Part shown: piece by piece, positions 17,894 to 26,949 of the stretch
Layout of the letters: each line of letters starts with the position of its first letter
How positions within the stretch are numbered: the first letter of the stretch is position 1
Source of the DNA: Paenibacillus apiarius
Lineage (GTDB): Bacteria; Bacillota; Bacilli; Paenibacillales; Paenibacillaceae
Direction of reading: 5' to 3'
Assembly (NCBI RefSeq): GCF_017052585.1
Contig: NZ_JAFFHZ010000001.1
Location: forward strand, 3,762,001 to 3,826,000
DNA: 64,000 nucleotides
The notes under the pieces: model-generated
What the model was told of the DNA's origin: nothing
The model's database searches: none
What the model saw: only the letters and a program-made list of their open reading frames with translations
Translations under genes and position numbers: made by a program

Positions 17894-18932
17894 CGCAAAT
17901 GCAGCGGAGGCTGCTGTTCGTCTGCTGTCAACAGGGATCTGCGTGCCGGAAGGACGGATGACGAGCGCGGATATTGCACAGGCTTCAGGCATACCGCGGG
18001 AGATCGTTGAGACGAAGCTTGGCATTAAGGAAAAACCGGTTCCCGGACCGGACGATCATCCGTGCGCGATGGGAGCGCGCGCGGCACGGCAAGCGCTGGA
18101 ACGGGCGGGCATCGATCCCGGCGAGATCGATCTCGTCATTTATATCGGTGAAGAGCATAAAGAGTATCCGGTGTGGACGGCTGCTCTTAAGCTCCAGCAC
18201 GATATCGGAGCCGTCAATGCTTGGGGCTTCGATCTGGCGTCCCGCTGCTGCACGACACTGATGGCCGTGAAGACGGCGAAGGCGATGATGCTGGGCGATG
18301 CGCGCATTTCGACCGTTCTGCTCGCGGGCGGGTACCGCAATGGCGATCTGATTGATATGTCCGATCCGCATACGCGCTTCATGGTCAATCTCGGCGCCGG
18401 CGGCGGGGCGATGATATTGCGCCGGGGGAGCGAGGCGGGCGCCGCTTATCCTAAAGTGTTGGAGACGTCGATTATAACGGACGGATCGTTCGCCGAGGAT
18501 GTCATCATCGCGGCGGGCGGGACCAAGCAGCCGCTAACGGCGGATCTTATCGCGCAAGGGGAGCCGCGATTCCGCGTGCCCGACCCCGAACGCATGAAAA
18601 GCCGGTTGGACGCCGTATCGATGGACCGCTTCGCCGAAGTGGTGGAACGCTCGGTACGGGACAGCGGCTATAGTCTGGACCAGATTGACTTTATCGGCCT
18701 GCTTCATATGAAGCGCTCCGCGCATGAAGCGGTACTCCGGGCGTTAGGCATTCCAGGCCGAAGGTCGGTATATTTGGATGAATTCGGACATATCGGTCAA
18801 TTTGACCCGATGATTTGCATAGAGTTAGGTGTGAAGCAAGGGCTGATTCGTCCGGGAAGCATAGTGGTGCTGGCCGCGGCAGGCATCGGCTACGCATGGG
18901 GGGCGCTCACTTTGAAATGGGGAGGAGTCTAA
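17883..18932 (+). CDS. Atypical 3-oxoacyl-ACP synthase III-like condensing enzyme
   Basis: A 349-residue thiolase-fold protein related to FabH/KAS III. The nucleophile aligns with Cys122 in FDLASRCCTT (FabH FDVAAACAGF). The catalytic His is kept in GLLHMKRS, but the HQAN context is lost. The third residue, Asn in FabH (YGNTSAAS), is replaced by His in EFGHIGQFD, giving a Cys-His-His set more like KAS I/II. It would acylate, condense or hydrolyse a CoA thioester; a role in fatty-acid initiation is unlikely in this operon. ATG 17883 follows GGGGGAT. The stop TAA shares its last base with the next ATG. The family assignment is solid; the reaction is unknown. Confidence 0.8.
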   Translation: MNVNANAAEAAVRLLSTGICVPEGRMTSADIAQASGIPREIVETKLGIKEKPVPGPDDHPCAMGARAARQALERAGIDPGEIDLVIYIGEEHKEYPVWTAALKLQHDIGAVNAWGFDLASRCCTTLMAVKTAKAMMLGDARISTVLLAGGYRNGDLIDMSDPHTRFMVNLGAGGGAMILRRGSEAGAAYPKVLETSIITDGSFAEDVIIAAGGTKQPLTADLIAQGEPRFRVPDPERMKSRLDAVSMDRFAEVVERSVRDSGYSLDQIDFIGLLHMKRSAHEAVLRALGIPGRRSVYLDEFGHIGQFDPMICIELGVKQGLIRPGSIVVLAAAGIGYAWGALTLKWGGV

Positions 18933-19843
18933 TGAAGGCAGAGTTGAAATCGGTGCTGCTGCCGAACGGGGAAACGCTCGGGTATCGCGAACGCGAAGGC
19001 GGGGACGAGGTTATCCTGCTCATTCATGGCAACATGAATTCTTCTTATCATTGGGATGTGGTCCTGGAGCATCTGGATGCGCGTTATAAGGTGTATGCGA
19101 TTGATTTGCGGGGATTCGGCATCTCGACGTATCATCAGCCGATCCGTGCTTTGCGCCAATTTTCCGAAGATGTGAAGCTTTTTGCCCAGGCGATCGGACT
19201 GAAACAGTTCGCCGTCATGGGATGGTCCACGGGCGGCGGCGTCGCGATGGAACTGGCTGCGGACTGGCCTGAGGCGGTCACGAAGCTGATTTTGCTGGCT
19301 TCGGTATCCACGCGCGGGTATCCATTCTATGATAATGGCGAGAACGGGCTGCCAGACGTGACTAAGCGGATTGCGACCTATGAAGGCATTGAAGCGTTGC
19401 CGCGCAATCAAGCGGTACGGGAGGCGAATGCCCGGGAAGACCGAGCCTTCATGAAGCAGCTGTACGAGGCGGTCATCTATGACCGGAACCGCCCGGATGA
19501 AGCCCGCTATGAAGCGTATATCGATGACATCCTGACCCAGCGCAACTTGATGGATGTGTATTATGCGCTGAATGCATTCAATATCAGTGTGTTCGACAAT
19601 GAGGCAGCAGCGGGGAGCGGCGCGGTACAACGCATTGCAGCGCCAACGCTTGTGCTGCGCGGAGAACGGGACATGGTCATCAGCGAAGCGATGGCGGCGG
19701 AGACGCTGGCAGACTTGGGAGCTATCGCGCAGTTCATCTCGCTGCAGGATTGCGGGCATTCCCCGCTCGTCGATGATTTGCCGCAGCTGCTGCAAGCGGT
19801 GGAAGCGTTCTTGTCGTCGGAGGTATCGATTCAGCGCCATTAA
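18932..19843 (+). CDS. Alpha/beta hydrolase
   Basis: A 303-residue serine hydrolase. The oxyanion-hole motif is HGNMNSS near residue 32, the nucleophile elbow is GWSTGG with Ser99, the acid is probably Asp in RGERDMV, and the base is His in CGHSPLVD. Length and the GWS elbow resemble the intracellular poly(3-hydroxybutyrate) depolymerase of Bacillus thuringiensis, but many hydrolases look alike and this remains a suggestion. The frame runs upstream into the KAS III-like gene; ATG 18932 is chosen for its GGGGAGGAG site. Within the operon it would cleave an ester, a thioester or a C-C bond of the pathway intermediate. Confidence 0.85.
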   Translation: MKAELKSVLLPNGETLGYREREGGDEVILLIHGNMNSSYHWDVVLEHLDARYKVYAIDLRGFGISTYHQPIRALRQFSEDVKLFAQAIGLKQFAVMGWSTGGGVAMELAADWPEAVTKLILLASVSTRGYPFYDNGENGLPDVTKRIATYEGIEALPRNQAVREANAREDRAFMKQLYEAVIYDRNRPDEARYEAYIDDILTQRNLMDVYYALNAFNISVFDNEAAAGSGAVQRIAAPTLVLRGERDMVISEAMAAETLADLGAIAQFISLQDCGHSPLVDDLPQLLQAVEAFLSSEVSIQRH

Positions 19844-19904
19844 TGCCTTCCTGACGAATGCAGGTTGACGGCAGATAGCCAGACAAGCAGATAGGAGGAT
19901 TATC

Positions 19905-20648
19905 ATGAAGCTTACCGGAAAGACGGTAATTATTACGGGCGGAGCAAATGGCATTGGTGAAGCCGCTGTACGGCTGTTCATGGAGGCAGAAGCGAATGTC
20001 GTCATTGCGGATTTCAATGAAGAGGCAGGGCTGCGGGTGCTCAATGGGCTTGGACCGTCTGCGGCGGAGCGTGCGATCTTCGTTACATGCAATGTAGCGG
20101 AGCCGATGAGCGCACAGCAGCTCATGGAGAAGACGATGGAGCGCTTCGGTGCGATTGATGTGCTGATCAATAACGCGGGCATTACCCGCGATGCGATGCT
20201 GATGAAGATGTCGCCGGAACAATGGCAAGATGTGATCGATGTGAATCTGAACGGAGTGTTCTACTGCACCCGCCATGCCGCGCCCTACATGGCGGACCGA
20301 GGGCGGGGCAAGATCATTAACACGTCCTCCATCGTCGGCGTGCAGGGCAACATCGGGCAGACCAATTATGCCGCGACCAAGGCGGGCGTCATCGGAATGA
20401 CGAAGACGTGGGCGCGTGAGCTCGGATATAAAGGCATCTGCGTCAATGCGGTCGCGCCGGGATTTATTGCGACGGAGATGGTGGCGAAGATGCCGGAGAA
20501 GATCGTCGGCGGCATGCGGGACAAAGTGCCTTTGCGACGTCTGGGACGGCCGGAGGATGTGGCTCAGGCCTATCTGTTCCTGGCATCCGACGCGGCGAAT
20601 TATATTAACGGCGCCGTCATTGAAGTGAACGGAGGGCTATCTATTTGA
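19905..20648 (+). CDS. SDR dehydrogenase, FabG-like
   Basis: A 247-residue classical short-chain dehydrogenase. It has the cofactor motif TGGANGIG (11-18), Asp36 after beta-2 (which favours NAD(H)), the NNAG motif (89-92), Asn114, and the catalytic Ser142, Tyr155 and Lys159 in NYAATKAG. It probably interconverts a 3-hydroxyacyl-CoA (or free acid) and the 3-oxo form, before the thiolase step. AGGAGG lies 8 bp before the ATG. The stop overlaps the TTG start of the CoA-transferase gene. Confidence 0.9.
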   Translation: MKLTGKTVIITGGANGIGEAAVRLFMEAEANVVIADFNEEAGLRVLNGLGPSAAERAIFVTCNVAEPMSAQQLMEKTMERFGAIDVLINNAGITRDAMLMKMSPEQWQDVIDVNLNGVFYCTRHAAPYMADRGRGKIINTSSIVGVQGNIGQTNYAATKAGVIGMTKTWARELGYKGICVNAVAPGFIATEMVAKMPEKIVGGMRDKVPLRRLGRPEDVAQAYLFLASDAANYINGAVIEVNGGLSI

Positions 20649-22210
20649 ACGGTGTTCCTATTATGCCGAAGACACGGGCGCCGTGGCAAGGCGTCCGCTT
20701 TATGAACGCGCACGAAGCGGTGCGCCTCATCGCCGACGGGACGACGGTCGGGATAGGGGGATTCGCCGGCTGTGCGAATCCAGAAGCGCTAACGGCGGCG
20801 CTGGAGCGGCGTTACTTGACGGATGCAGCGCCATCTGCACTGACGATCGTCTACGCGGCAGGTCAAGGCGACGGGGTGGCGCGCGGCGCGAACCATCTGG
20901 CCTATGAGGGGCTGGTGAAGCGCGTTATCGGCGGCCATTGGGGCTTGGCTCCGCGCCTTGGCGTTTTAGCGCTTGCCAACCGGATTGAGGCTTATAATAT
21001 CCCCCAAGGCGTAATCGTGCATTTGTATCGCGATATCGCTGCCGGACGCTGCGGAACGGTCACGCATGTCGGCCTGCACACGTTCGTCGATCCGCGCGCG
21101 GAAGGAGGCAAGCTGAATGAAGTGACAAGGGAAGAGTTGGTCGAGCTTGTTCAGCTCGGCGGACGTGAACAGCTACTGTACCGGGCCTTCCCGATTCACA
21201 CGGCCTTGCTGCGCGGCACGACGGCGGACGAGCGCGGCAATATCTCGATGGAACGAGAAGCCGTAACGCTGGAAATGCTGGCGCTCGCCCAAGCGGCACG
21301 CAACAGCGGCGGGCTGGTCATCGCCCAGGTCGAGCGCAAAGTGCCGGCCGGCTCGCTTGATCCGAAGCGGGTCATCATTCCGGGGGTGTTCGTGGATGCC
21401 GTCGTGCTGGCGGAGCCTGAAGAGCATGCGATGACGTTCGCCGAACACTATAACCCGGCATATGCGGGCGGTGACAGTGCATCCCGGGCAGAGCTGCCTC
21501 CTATGGACAGGGACGAGCGCCTCGTCATTGCCCGCCGCGCCTTGCAAGAGATTCCCCCGCATAGCGTGGTGAATCTTGGCATCGGCCTTCCCGAAGGCGT
21601 CGGTTACGCCGCTTGGGAGGCCGGACGCGGCGATCTGACGCTGCTGCTCGAATCTGGACCCATCGGCGGCACTCCGGCGCGGGGCCTCAGCTTCGGCGCA
21701 TCCGCGCACCCCGAAGCCATCATTGACCAGCCGTCGCAGTTCGACTTCTTCGACGGCGGCGGCCTGGACGTGGCTTGCCTCGGCATGGCGGAGGCAGACG
21801 CGCAGGGCAACGTGAACGTGAGCCGCTATGGCGGCAAGCTAACTGGCTGCGGCGGCTTCATCAACATAAGCCAGAACGCGAAGAAGCTGGTGTTCTGCTC
21901 GACATTTACGGCCGGCGGCATGCAGGTGGAATTCGCAGACGGCGGCTTGCGCATTGTTCGCGAAGGCCGGCACCGCAAGTTCGTGCGGCAGGTGGAGCAC
22001 CTGACGTTCAATGCCGCATATGCGGCGTCGCGCGGCATTGAGGTTCTGTATGTGACGGAGCGCGCCGTATTCCGGTTAAGCCGCGGAGAATTGGAGCTCA
22101 TCGAAGTAGCGCAAGGCATTGATATAGAAGAGCATATTATCGCGCAAATGGACGTTCAGCCCCGTATCGATCCTCAACTGACGACGATGGCAGCAGAATT
22201 GTTCAGGTAA
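20645..22210 (+). CDS. Fused acyl-CoA:acetate/3-ketoacid CoA-transferase (YdiF type)
   Basis: A 521-residue class I CoA-transferase in which alpha and beta halves are fused, as in E. coli YdiF. The N-terminal half has [11 protein letters not shown], the C-terminal half has [11 protein letters not shown] and the catalytic Glu336 in [10 protein letters not shown] (Glu333 in YdiF). It moves CoA between a short acyl-CoA and an acid, so substrate activation or release needs no ATP. The TTG at 20645 has GGAGGG 8 bp upstream; an ATG at 20663 is the alternative. It is the last gene of the operon, closed by a strong hairpin. Confidence 0.9.
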   Translation: MNGVPIMPKTRAPWQGVRFMNAHEAVRLIADGTTVGIGGFAGCANPEALTAALERRYLTDAAPSALTIVYAAGQGDGVARGANHLAYEGLVKRVIGGHWGLAPRLGVLALANRIEAYNIPQGVIVHLYRDIAAGRCGTVTHVGLHTFVDPRAEGGKLNEVTREELVELVQLGGREQLLYRAFPIHTALLRGTTADERGNISMEREAVTLEMLALAQAARNSGGLVIAQVERKVPAGSLDPKRVIIPGVFVDAVVLAEPEEHAMTFAEHYNPAYAGGDSASRAELPPMDRDERLVIARRALQEIPPHSVVNLGIGLPEGVGYAAWEAGRGDLTLLLESGPIGGTPARGLSFGASAHPEAIIDQPSQFDFFDGGGLDVACLGMAEADAQGNVNVSRYGGKLTGCGGFINISQNAKKLVFCSTFTAGGMQVEFADGGLRIVREGRHRKFVRQVEHLTFNAAYAASRGIEVLYVTERAVFRLSRGELELIEVAQGIDIEEHIIAQMDVQPRIDPQLTTMAAELFR

Positions 22211-22233
22211 GGCGCAGCATATCGACAGGAATG

Positions 22234-22288
22234 AGAAAAGGACCTTGACCCGTTCGTGAAGCGTCGGCGCAAGATCCTTTTTCTCATG
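22234..22288. terminator. Bidirectional terminator between convergent genes
   Basis: TGAGAAAAGGACCTTG pairs with CAAGATCCTTTTTCTCA (one G-T pair), with A and T runs outside on both strands. It serves the CoA-transferase operon and the convergent DsbA-family gene. Confidence 0.85.
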
Positions 22289-22299
22289 TCAAGCCATTG

Positions 22300-22938
22300 T
22301 TAGCAACCGCAGCCGTCAATCGAGCAGGAGGCGGCCCCGGAAGCATCCGGATCAGACGCAACCTTCCGTGCATCCTCGTCCCGTGCGAGCTCCAAGGATT
22401 CTTTGGATTGGATTCCTTGCAGCACCCGGTCACCGACGAAGAACGTCGGAACCGCTCTTACGCTGTCTGTCTGGCGGAGTCCTTCTTCGTGCAGCTTGGC
22501 GTAGCGCTCGTCTTGCAGCGCCGACAGGAATGCTTGGGTATCCAGACCGATGTGCTCCGCCACTTGGGCAAGCACGCCAGACTGGGAAATATCGCGTCCC
22601 TGTTGCCAGTACGCTTTAAAGACAGCGATGAAGTAGTCATTGCCCTTGCCGTGCTCCTTAGCATAGTAGAAGCCGATGTGGGCCAAACGGGTGCGAGGAA
22701 TAGGTGAAATGTCCGGCAGACGGATCTCTATCCCCAATCGCTCGGCAATAGGCAAAACGCTTTGCTTCATTGATTGCTGCACATACGCGCTGTTCGGATC
22801 AAGCGGCACGCTGCCTTCCGGCCGCAGTTCAAATGGAATCCACTCGATTTCATTAGGCTGGAAGGTTTCTTCGACTGTCTTCTCTCCCAGAAAACAAAAC
22901 GGGCATACAAAGTCGGAAACGATCTTGATTTGAGCCAA
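22300..22938 (-). CDS. DsbA-family (FrnE-like) oxidoreductase
   Basis: A 212-residue cytoplasmic thioredoxin-fold protein of the FrnE/2-hydroxychromene isomerase branch. The redox motif CPFC (Cys12, Cys15) is near the N-terminus, the helical insert follows, and the cis-proline is in AVPTFFVG. An unusual cysteine-rich tail, CSIDGCGC, ends the protein and may act as a second redox or metal site. There is no signal peptide. The TTG start has AAGGAGG about 10 bp upstream. It is probably involved in thiol-oxidative stress. An inverted repeat in its upstream region could be an operator. Confidence 0.88.
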   Translation of the reverse strand: MAQIKIVSDFVCPFCFLGEKTVEETFQPNEIEWIPFELRPEGSVPLDPNSAYVQQSMKQSVLPIAERLGIEIRLPDISPIPRTRLAHIGFYYAKEHGKGNDYFIAVFKAYWQQGRDISQSGVLAQVAEHIGLDTQAFLSALQDERYAKLHEEGLRQTDSVRAVPTFFVGDRVLQGIQSKESLELARDEDARKVASDPDASGAASCSIDGCGC

Positions 22939-23012
22939 TTAAGCCATTCCTCCTTCTTCGGGTGCTTGCAAACTTCACAGTGCTTACATGTGGTCTTTTA
23001 GAATACATACTT

Positions 23013-23049
23013 ATAGTAAGCAATTTAAATATATATTAGGACTTACTAT
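23013..23049. promoter_or_regulatory. Possible operator upstream of the DsbA-family gene
   Basis: ATAGTAAG (23013-23020) and CTTACTAT (23042-23049) form a spaced inverted repeat in a very AT-rich stretch; the left half also lies in TACTTATAGTA. It resembles sites of MarR/HxlR-type redox regulators, but the spacing does not match a named consensus. Confidence 0.35.
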
Positions 23050-23112
23050 TAGTTATTAAAATAATATAAGGCTCAACCTAAGAAACAGGAAAGAAAAGAG
23101 GGGGCGAACTGC

Positions 23113-23118
23113 AATTGT
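23113..23118 (+). repeat. Target-site duplication, left (AATTGT)
   Basis: AATTGT directly precedes the left inverted repeat of the IS element and recurs directly after the right one (24688-24693). Confidence 0.75.
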
Positions 23119-24687
23119 CAGACTGTTGAAAAAAGCCGTGTTTTTCGGTGCACTAACGCATTAGTATGATACAATATCAGTAATTAATTTGGATGAGAGG
23201 CGTGTGGTGATCTTGTTGAATAGCAAGCAGTCCGAAAACAAAGCTCATAATGAAATGGAACTTATTTGCATGGATTTATTGGTACCTCAAGATCATCTGC
23301 TACGCCTTATCGATAAATATGTGGATTTCTCTTTTATCAGGGAAAAAGTTCGGCCTTACTATAGCGAAACCAAGGGACGACCGGCCTTAGACCCCGTTGT
23401 ATTATTTAAAATGATGCTCATCGGATATTTGTACGGCATACGCTCTGAACGTCAATTGGAGCAAGAAATCATTCCGAATGCTGCTTATCGCTGGTTCCTT
23501 GGCCTGCGTTTCTCCGATCGCGTCCCCGATCACTCGACGATCAGTTGGAACCGGAATAATCGGTTTAAAGATACGAATCTCTTTCAAGAGATTTTTGATG
23601 AAATGGTACATCTGGCGATCAACCATAAGATGGTGGATGGTCGTCTCTTGGTGACCGATTCGACTCATATTCGAGCCAACGCTAACAATAATCGCTACAC
23701 GATGCAGGTTCTCGAAGAGACCCCTCATGACTATCTAAAAGAATTAGAGAAGGCCATCAACGAGGATCGAGAGAGCCACGGAAAAAAGCCCCTTCCTCCC
23801 CGGAAGCCTTCCGGGGAGGAAAAACCACGTAAAGTAAGTCAAACCGATCCCGAGTGCGGACTGATGAAACGAAGCGGTAAACCGGAGGCATTCTGTTATC
23901 TCGACCATCGCACCGTCGACCATAAATATAACATTATCACCGATGTCCATGTGACACCTGGCCATGTTAATGACGCTGCCGTCTACGTGGAACGCCTCAA
24001 GCGACAAATCCAAACCTTTGCATTTCAATCGACGCTGGAAGCCGTCGCGCTGGATTCGGGGTACATGACGCCTTACATATGCGATCAGACGCTAAAGCTA
24101 GAGATCGCTGCGGCTATCGCGGAACGCAATGCTCCAACGCCCCCTGACATTTTTCCGAAGAAACAGTTTATCTACCATGCGGAAGAAAATGGCTACCTGT
24201 GTCCTGCAGGAAAAATGCTAATGTATACGACTACCAATCGACAAGGGTATCGGGAATACACGTCAAATGCCCAGGAGTGTGCAAACTGCCCCCTGCTCAA
24301 TCAGTGTACGAAATCGGCCAACCACCAACGTAAGATCGAACGACATATATGGGAAGAGAGTAAAGAGAAGGTCGCTCAGTACCGGAAAACCCATTCCGGA
24401 GAGGCGGCCTATAAGTTGCGTCCTCAAACGATAGAACGAAGCTTTGCAGATGCAAAAGAGCTTCATGGATATCGTCGCTGCAAGTTCCGCGGGAGAGCTA
24501 AAACGCAGGAACAAGCTTTCATGACCGCAATAGCCCAGAATGTAAAAAAGATTGCCAGGTACCTGGCCCAAAAGGTCGGAGGTGGGCAGAAGCAAAAGAC
24601 TCCACCTGTTGTTTTAACCAAATTAAGGAACTTATCGAAACCTTTAGCTCTAAATTCTGCCGCTTAAACCGATTTTTCAACAGTCTG
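23119..24687 (+). mobile_element. Complete IS1182-family insertion sequence
   Basis: A 1569-bp element. The ends CAGACTGTTGAAAAA (23119) and the complement TTTTTCAACAGTCTG (to 24687) are 15-bp perfect inverted repeats, flanked by the 6-bp direct repeat AATTGT. One intact transposase gene fills it. With the element and one copy of the duplication removed, the target reads AACTGCAATTGTACAGTT, an intergenic palindrome of a type found again near 54.8 kb. It sits between convergent or divergent promoters and breaks no recognisable gene. Confidence 0.9.
23207..24667 (+). CDS. IS1182-family transposase
   Basis: About 486 residues. An N-terminal DUF772 domain (RPALDPVVLFKMMLIGYLYG, PDHSTISWNR) is followed by a DDE domain: Asp in VTDSTHIRANAN, Asp in VALDSGYMTPY, and Glu in IERSFADAKELHG. 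A cysteine cluster (CANCPLLNQC) lies between the last two. The frame is intact, so the element may still be active. The GTG at 23207 follows GAGAGG by 6 bp; the frame is open to a TTG at 23189. A TATGATACAAT -10-like sequence inside the left end may drive it. Confidence 0.93.
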   Translation: MILLNSKQSENKAHNEMELICMDLLVPQDHLLRLIDKYVDFSFIREKVRPYYSETKGRPALDPVVLFKMMLIGYLYGIRSERQLEQEIIPNAAYRWFLGLRFSDRVPDHSTISWNRNNRFKDTNLFQEIFDEMVHLAINHKMVDGRLLVTDSTHIRANANNNRYTMQVLEETPHDYLKELEKAINEDRESHGKKPLPPRKPSGEEKPRKVSQTDPECGLMKRSGKPEAFCYLDHRTVDHKYNIITDVHVTPGHVNDAAVYVERLKRQIQTFAFQSTLEAVALDSGYMTPYICDQTLKLEIAAAIAERNAPTPPDIFPKKQFIYHAEENGYLCPAGKMLMYTTTNRQGYREYTSNAQECANCPLLNQCTKSANHQRKIERHIWEESKEKVAQYRKTHSGEAAYKLRPQTIERSFADAKELHGYRRCKFRGRAKTQEQAFMTAIAQNVKKIARYLAQKVGGGQKQKTPPVVLTKLRNLSKPLALNSAA

Positions 24688-24693
24688 AATTGT
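24688..24693 (+). repeat. Target-site duplication, right (AATTGT)
   Basis: Matches 23113-23118 on the other side of the insertion sequence. Confidence 0.75.
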
Positions 24694-24733
24694 ACAGTTA
24701 AATTAAATGATTTACCATTATTTATGGGATTGT

Positions 24734-24756
24734 GCAAAAGTGAAATGTACTTTTGC
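24734..24756. repeat. Short hairpin GCAAAAGT/ACTTTTGC
   Basis: Perfect 8-bp arms with a 7-base loop, followed by AGTT, so the right arm reads TTTTGCAGTT like the AACTGCA palindrome family. It lies in the gap between the IS element and the end of the DUF2515 gene. Nothing else was recognised in that gap apart from a GCCCTTG/CAAGGGC hairpin near 24815-24838 that may end the DUF2515 transcript. Confidence 0.4.
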
Positions 24757-24885
24757 AGTTGGATCATGTTGCTCACGCGCTTTTGGCAGGACTTGACGGC
24801 ATTGCCGTACAAAGCCCTTGCTCGGATTAACAAGGGCAATAAGGATAAGGTGTTTCTTTCGTGAAAGTCACGAATGCAGAGCTTC

Positions 24886-26145
24886 TTAGCTTGGCTGAAT
24901 GAATCCGGCCAGCGAGGCCGTTTCCTTCCACATCCGATCATGCGGCAAGCTCATATCCGCGTTCAGAGGAGGGCGTGCCGGCTGCAGATGCTTCAGCATC
25001 CGATCATCGACGAACCAATCGCCGGGTTCGATTGGAGCATAGGGCTCGTCCTGCCATACATCGGTAAGGCTGGGGCTATACGCGCGGTGAGCGATCGGCA
25101 GCGTGGCATGTTCCGGCACCGATGCTTTTATCGAAAATATATGCGGCCAGTAATCGGAGCGTGATCCGGTATGCGGCACAGCACGCATATAGCGCAAGGC
25201 GCCTCCGTAAATTTCAGGAGTATGGAATAACAAGGCGTACAGCTTGCGGCCGAAAGCAATCCGCTCATTCAAATCAGAGAAATTTTCAAGGTTCAAGCCG
25301 ACTAGCGGCACGGCCTCGCGTTCTTGCGACGACGGGATGCCGAGAGGATAGATGACTTGATTCATCTGCATCCATCCATGTAAACGGAAGTCCCATTTAT
25401 CAATAACGTGTTCCCGATAATCCGAATGCTGCACGACTCTGCCTTCGATAACATTTTGTTCATTGATGATAAGGGCTGTCGTTAAAAGCGAGCTGTTCGG
25501 CTGAACCCAGAAGCTATCCCAGAATGGTGTCATGAAGGCGGATACGCCAAATGCAGGCAGCAAGTGAAACAGGCTTTTGCCTTCGCGGCGGCTTGCTGCA
25601 TACAGCAAGAGCTGCGGATACGCATCGTGAAAAATAAGCGCATTGGCTCGCTCAAGGAAGCGGTACGTCCACTGGCGGTGCTTCGCGCTCATAATTCGAG
25701 GCAGCCACTCGCCCTGCAGATCGGTCATGTTCCAACCGCTGTTGCGCGATACCATATGGGCAAGGAAGGCCCAATGCAATTCCGGATATGCCTGATAGAT
25801 GCGCCCATAAGCTGCCGTACGGGTAACGTTATTCCGGTTCGCCATGCGAACGGAGTTCCGGATGTGGCGCAGCAGCATCGTGTCCTCAGCGGATAAAGAA
25901 GAAGCCGCTGTTCTGTTGCCGCTGACGAACTGTTGCCGCTGACGTTCCAGCAGAATGCGGTTCGCATGCTCCTCCGTGCGCTTTGCCGCGGCACGATTCC
26001 ATATCATCGTCTGGCTCTCCCGCATGTGCCTCACCCGATTATGCAGTTCAGCCCATTGTGTACGCATGGCATCGTAAGCCGTGCCGACTGCTTGACGCAT
26101 CAGCTGAACCGCGTACCGCCACCGTTTGGACAGATTGGAAAGCAT
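24886..26145 (-). CDS. DUF2515 family protein
   Basis: A 419-residue protein of the DUF2515 (YppC-like) family, found in Bacillales and of unknown function. It is mostly helical, rich in Trp, Arg and His, with no signal peptide or clear membrane span. A charged Arg/Gln helix at about 50-90 may form a coiled coil. The frame is open to 26175, but ATG 26145 has AAAGGAGG 7 bp upstream. Its neighbours (IS element and a thioredoxin-like gene, divergent) give no functional clue. Confidence 0.8.
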   Translation of the reverse strand: MLSNLSKRWRYAVQLMRQAVGTAYDAMRTQWAELHNRVRHMRESQTMIWNRAAAKRTEEHANRILLERQRQQFVSGNRTAASSLSAEDTMLLRHIRNSVRMANRNNVTRTAAYGRIYQAYPELHWAFLAHMVSRNSGWNMTDLQGEWLPRIMSAKHRQWTYRFLERANALIFHDAYPQLLLYAASRREGKSLFHLLPAFGVSAFMTPFWDSFWVQPNSSLLTTALIINEQNVIEGRVVQHSDYREHVIDKWDFRLHGWMQMNQVIYPLGIPSSQEREAVPLVGLNLENFSDLNERIAFGRKLYALLFHTPEIYGGALRYMRAVPHTGSRSDYWPHIFSIKASVPEHATLPIAHRAYSPSLTDVWQDEPYAPIEPGDWFVDDRMLKHLQPARPPLNADMSLPHDRMWKETASLAGFIQPS

Positions 26146-26320
26146 CGGGAAGCCTCCTTTTGGTAAAGTGGGCAAGTGCTAAAGCTGCTGAAAAATTACA
26201 GTTTTAATGCATTTCCTTCTCAGTATGTCCAAATTCAAGCGAGGCCGTACATTATCGTATTTGACTTTTCACAGGCCATTTGTTATATGTTGAACAGAAA
26301 AAAGTAGGGAGTGAAGCGCT

Positions 26321-26659
26321 ATGGAAAAAATACAAGCGGTCGAACGGTTTCAGGAAGTAATCGCTCAACCTCAGACAGTCATTGCAGTATTTAAGACCTC
26401 TTGGTGCCCGGATTGCCATTTCATCGATCCGTTCATGCCAGAGCTCGAAGCGCAATATGATGGCAAAGCGACTTTCGTCGAGGTTGATGCAGAGCAGCTC
26501 CTCGATGTAGCGCAGGAATATCATATTTTGGGCATTCCGAGCTTCGTTGCTTTTAAAGACGGGAAGGAAACGATTCGATTCGTCAACAAGCTGCGCAAGA
26601 CACGACCGGAAATCGAGCAGTTCGCAGATCGGGCCATTGCGGTGTCCGAAGCGATATAA
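26321..26659 (+). CDS. Thioredoxin-like protein (CPDC)
   Basis: A 112-residue single-domain thioredoxin fold. The redox motif is WCPDC (residues 28-32) instead of WCGPC, and the cis-proline is in GIPSFVAF. It is cytoplasmic and probably a minor thiol reductase. GTAGGGAGTG precedes the ATG. A terminator follows after about 15 bp. Confidence 0.9.
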   Translation: MEKIQAVERFQEVIAQPQTVIAVFKTSWCPDCHFIDPFMPELEAQYDGKATFVEVDAEQLLDVAQEYHILGIPSFVAFKDGKETIRFVNKLRKTRPEIEQFADRAIAVSEAI

Positions 26660-26675
26660 CAGGATAGGAAAGCGT

Positions 26676-26704
26676 ATCCGTCCCATTTGGGGCGGATTTT
26701 TTTG
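26676..26704 (+). terminator. Terminator after the thioredoxin-like gene
   Basis: ATCCGTCCC pairs with GGGGCGGAT around ATTT, followed by a run of eight T. Confidence 0.85.
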
Positions 26705-26849
26705 TTTGCAGAAGCTAGAAGGCGATTGAACCCTGCTGAGTGTAATATTTGTCACAATTTAGCCGTACATTCATTTAGAAAATCTTGTATAATGGGAGAC
26801 GGACTGGAACACTTTTCTTTTTTTTTTGCAAAGAACGACTTTTTTTATG

Positions 26850-26920
26850 TGTTCAAAAAGACAACTTTTCAGCACCAAGAAGGTTGCAGAACTCATTGGG
26901 ACTTTTTGAACAACCACTTC
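26850..26920 (+). repeat. Short interspersed repeat, copy R2
   Basis: GTTCAAAAAG (26851-26860) and CTTTTTGAAC (26902-26911) are exact inverted arms about 40 bases apart. The interior has AACTTTTCAGCACC, AGAAGGTTGCA and GAACTC, which recur in R4 at 41150. It ends AACAACC like R1 and R3. It sits 30 bp before the ctaA ribosome site. A TATAAT at 26788 upstream may be the ctaA promoter, which would put the repeat in the ctaA leader. Confidence 0.65.
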
Positions 26921-26949
26921 AATTATGAACAACGGGTCAGGTGAAACTA

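Noticed and set aside
18929-20182. 417-codon minus-strand frame across the hydrolase and SDR genes
   Set aside because: Crosses two clear plus-strand genes and has no ribosome site.
26687-26944. 85-codon frame before ctaA
   Set aside because: Runs through a terminator, a likely promoter and repeat R2; Phe-rich translation from T runs.
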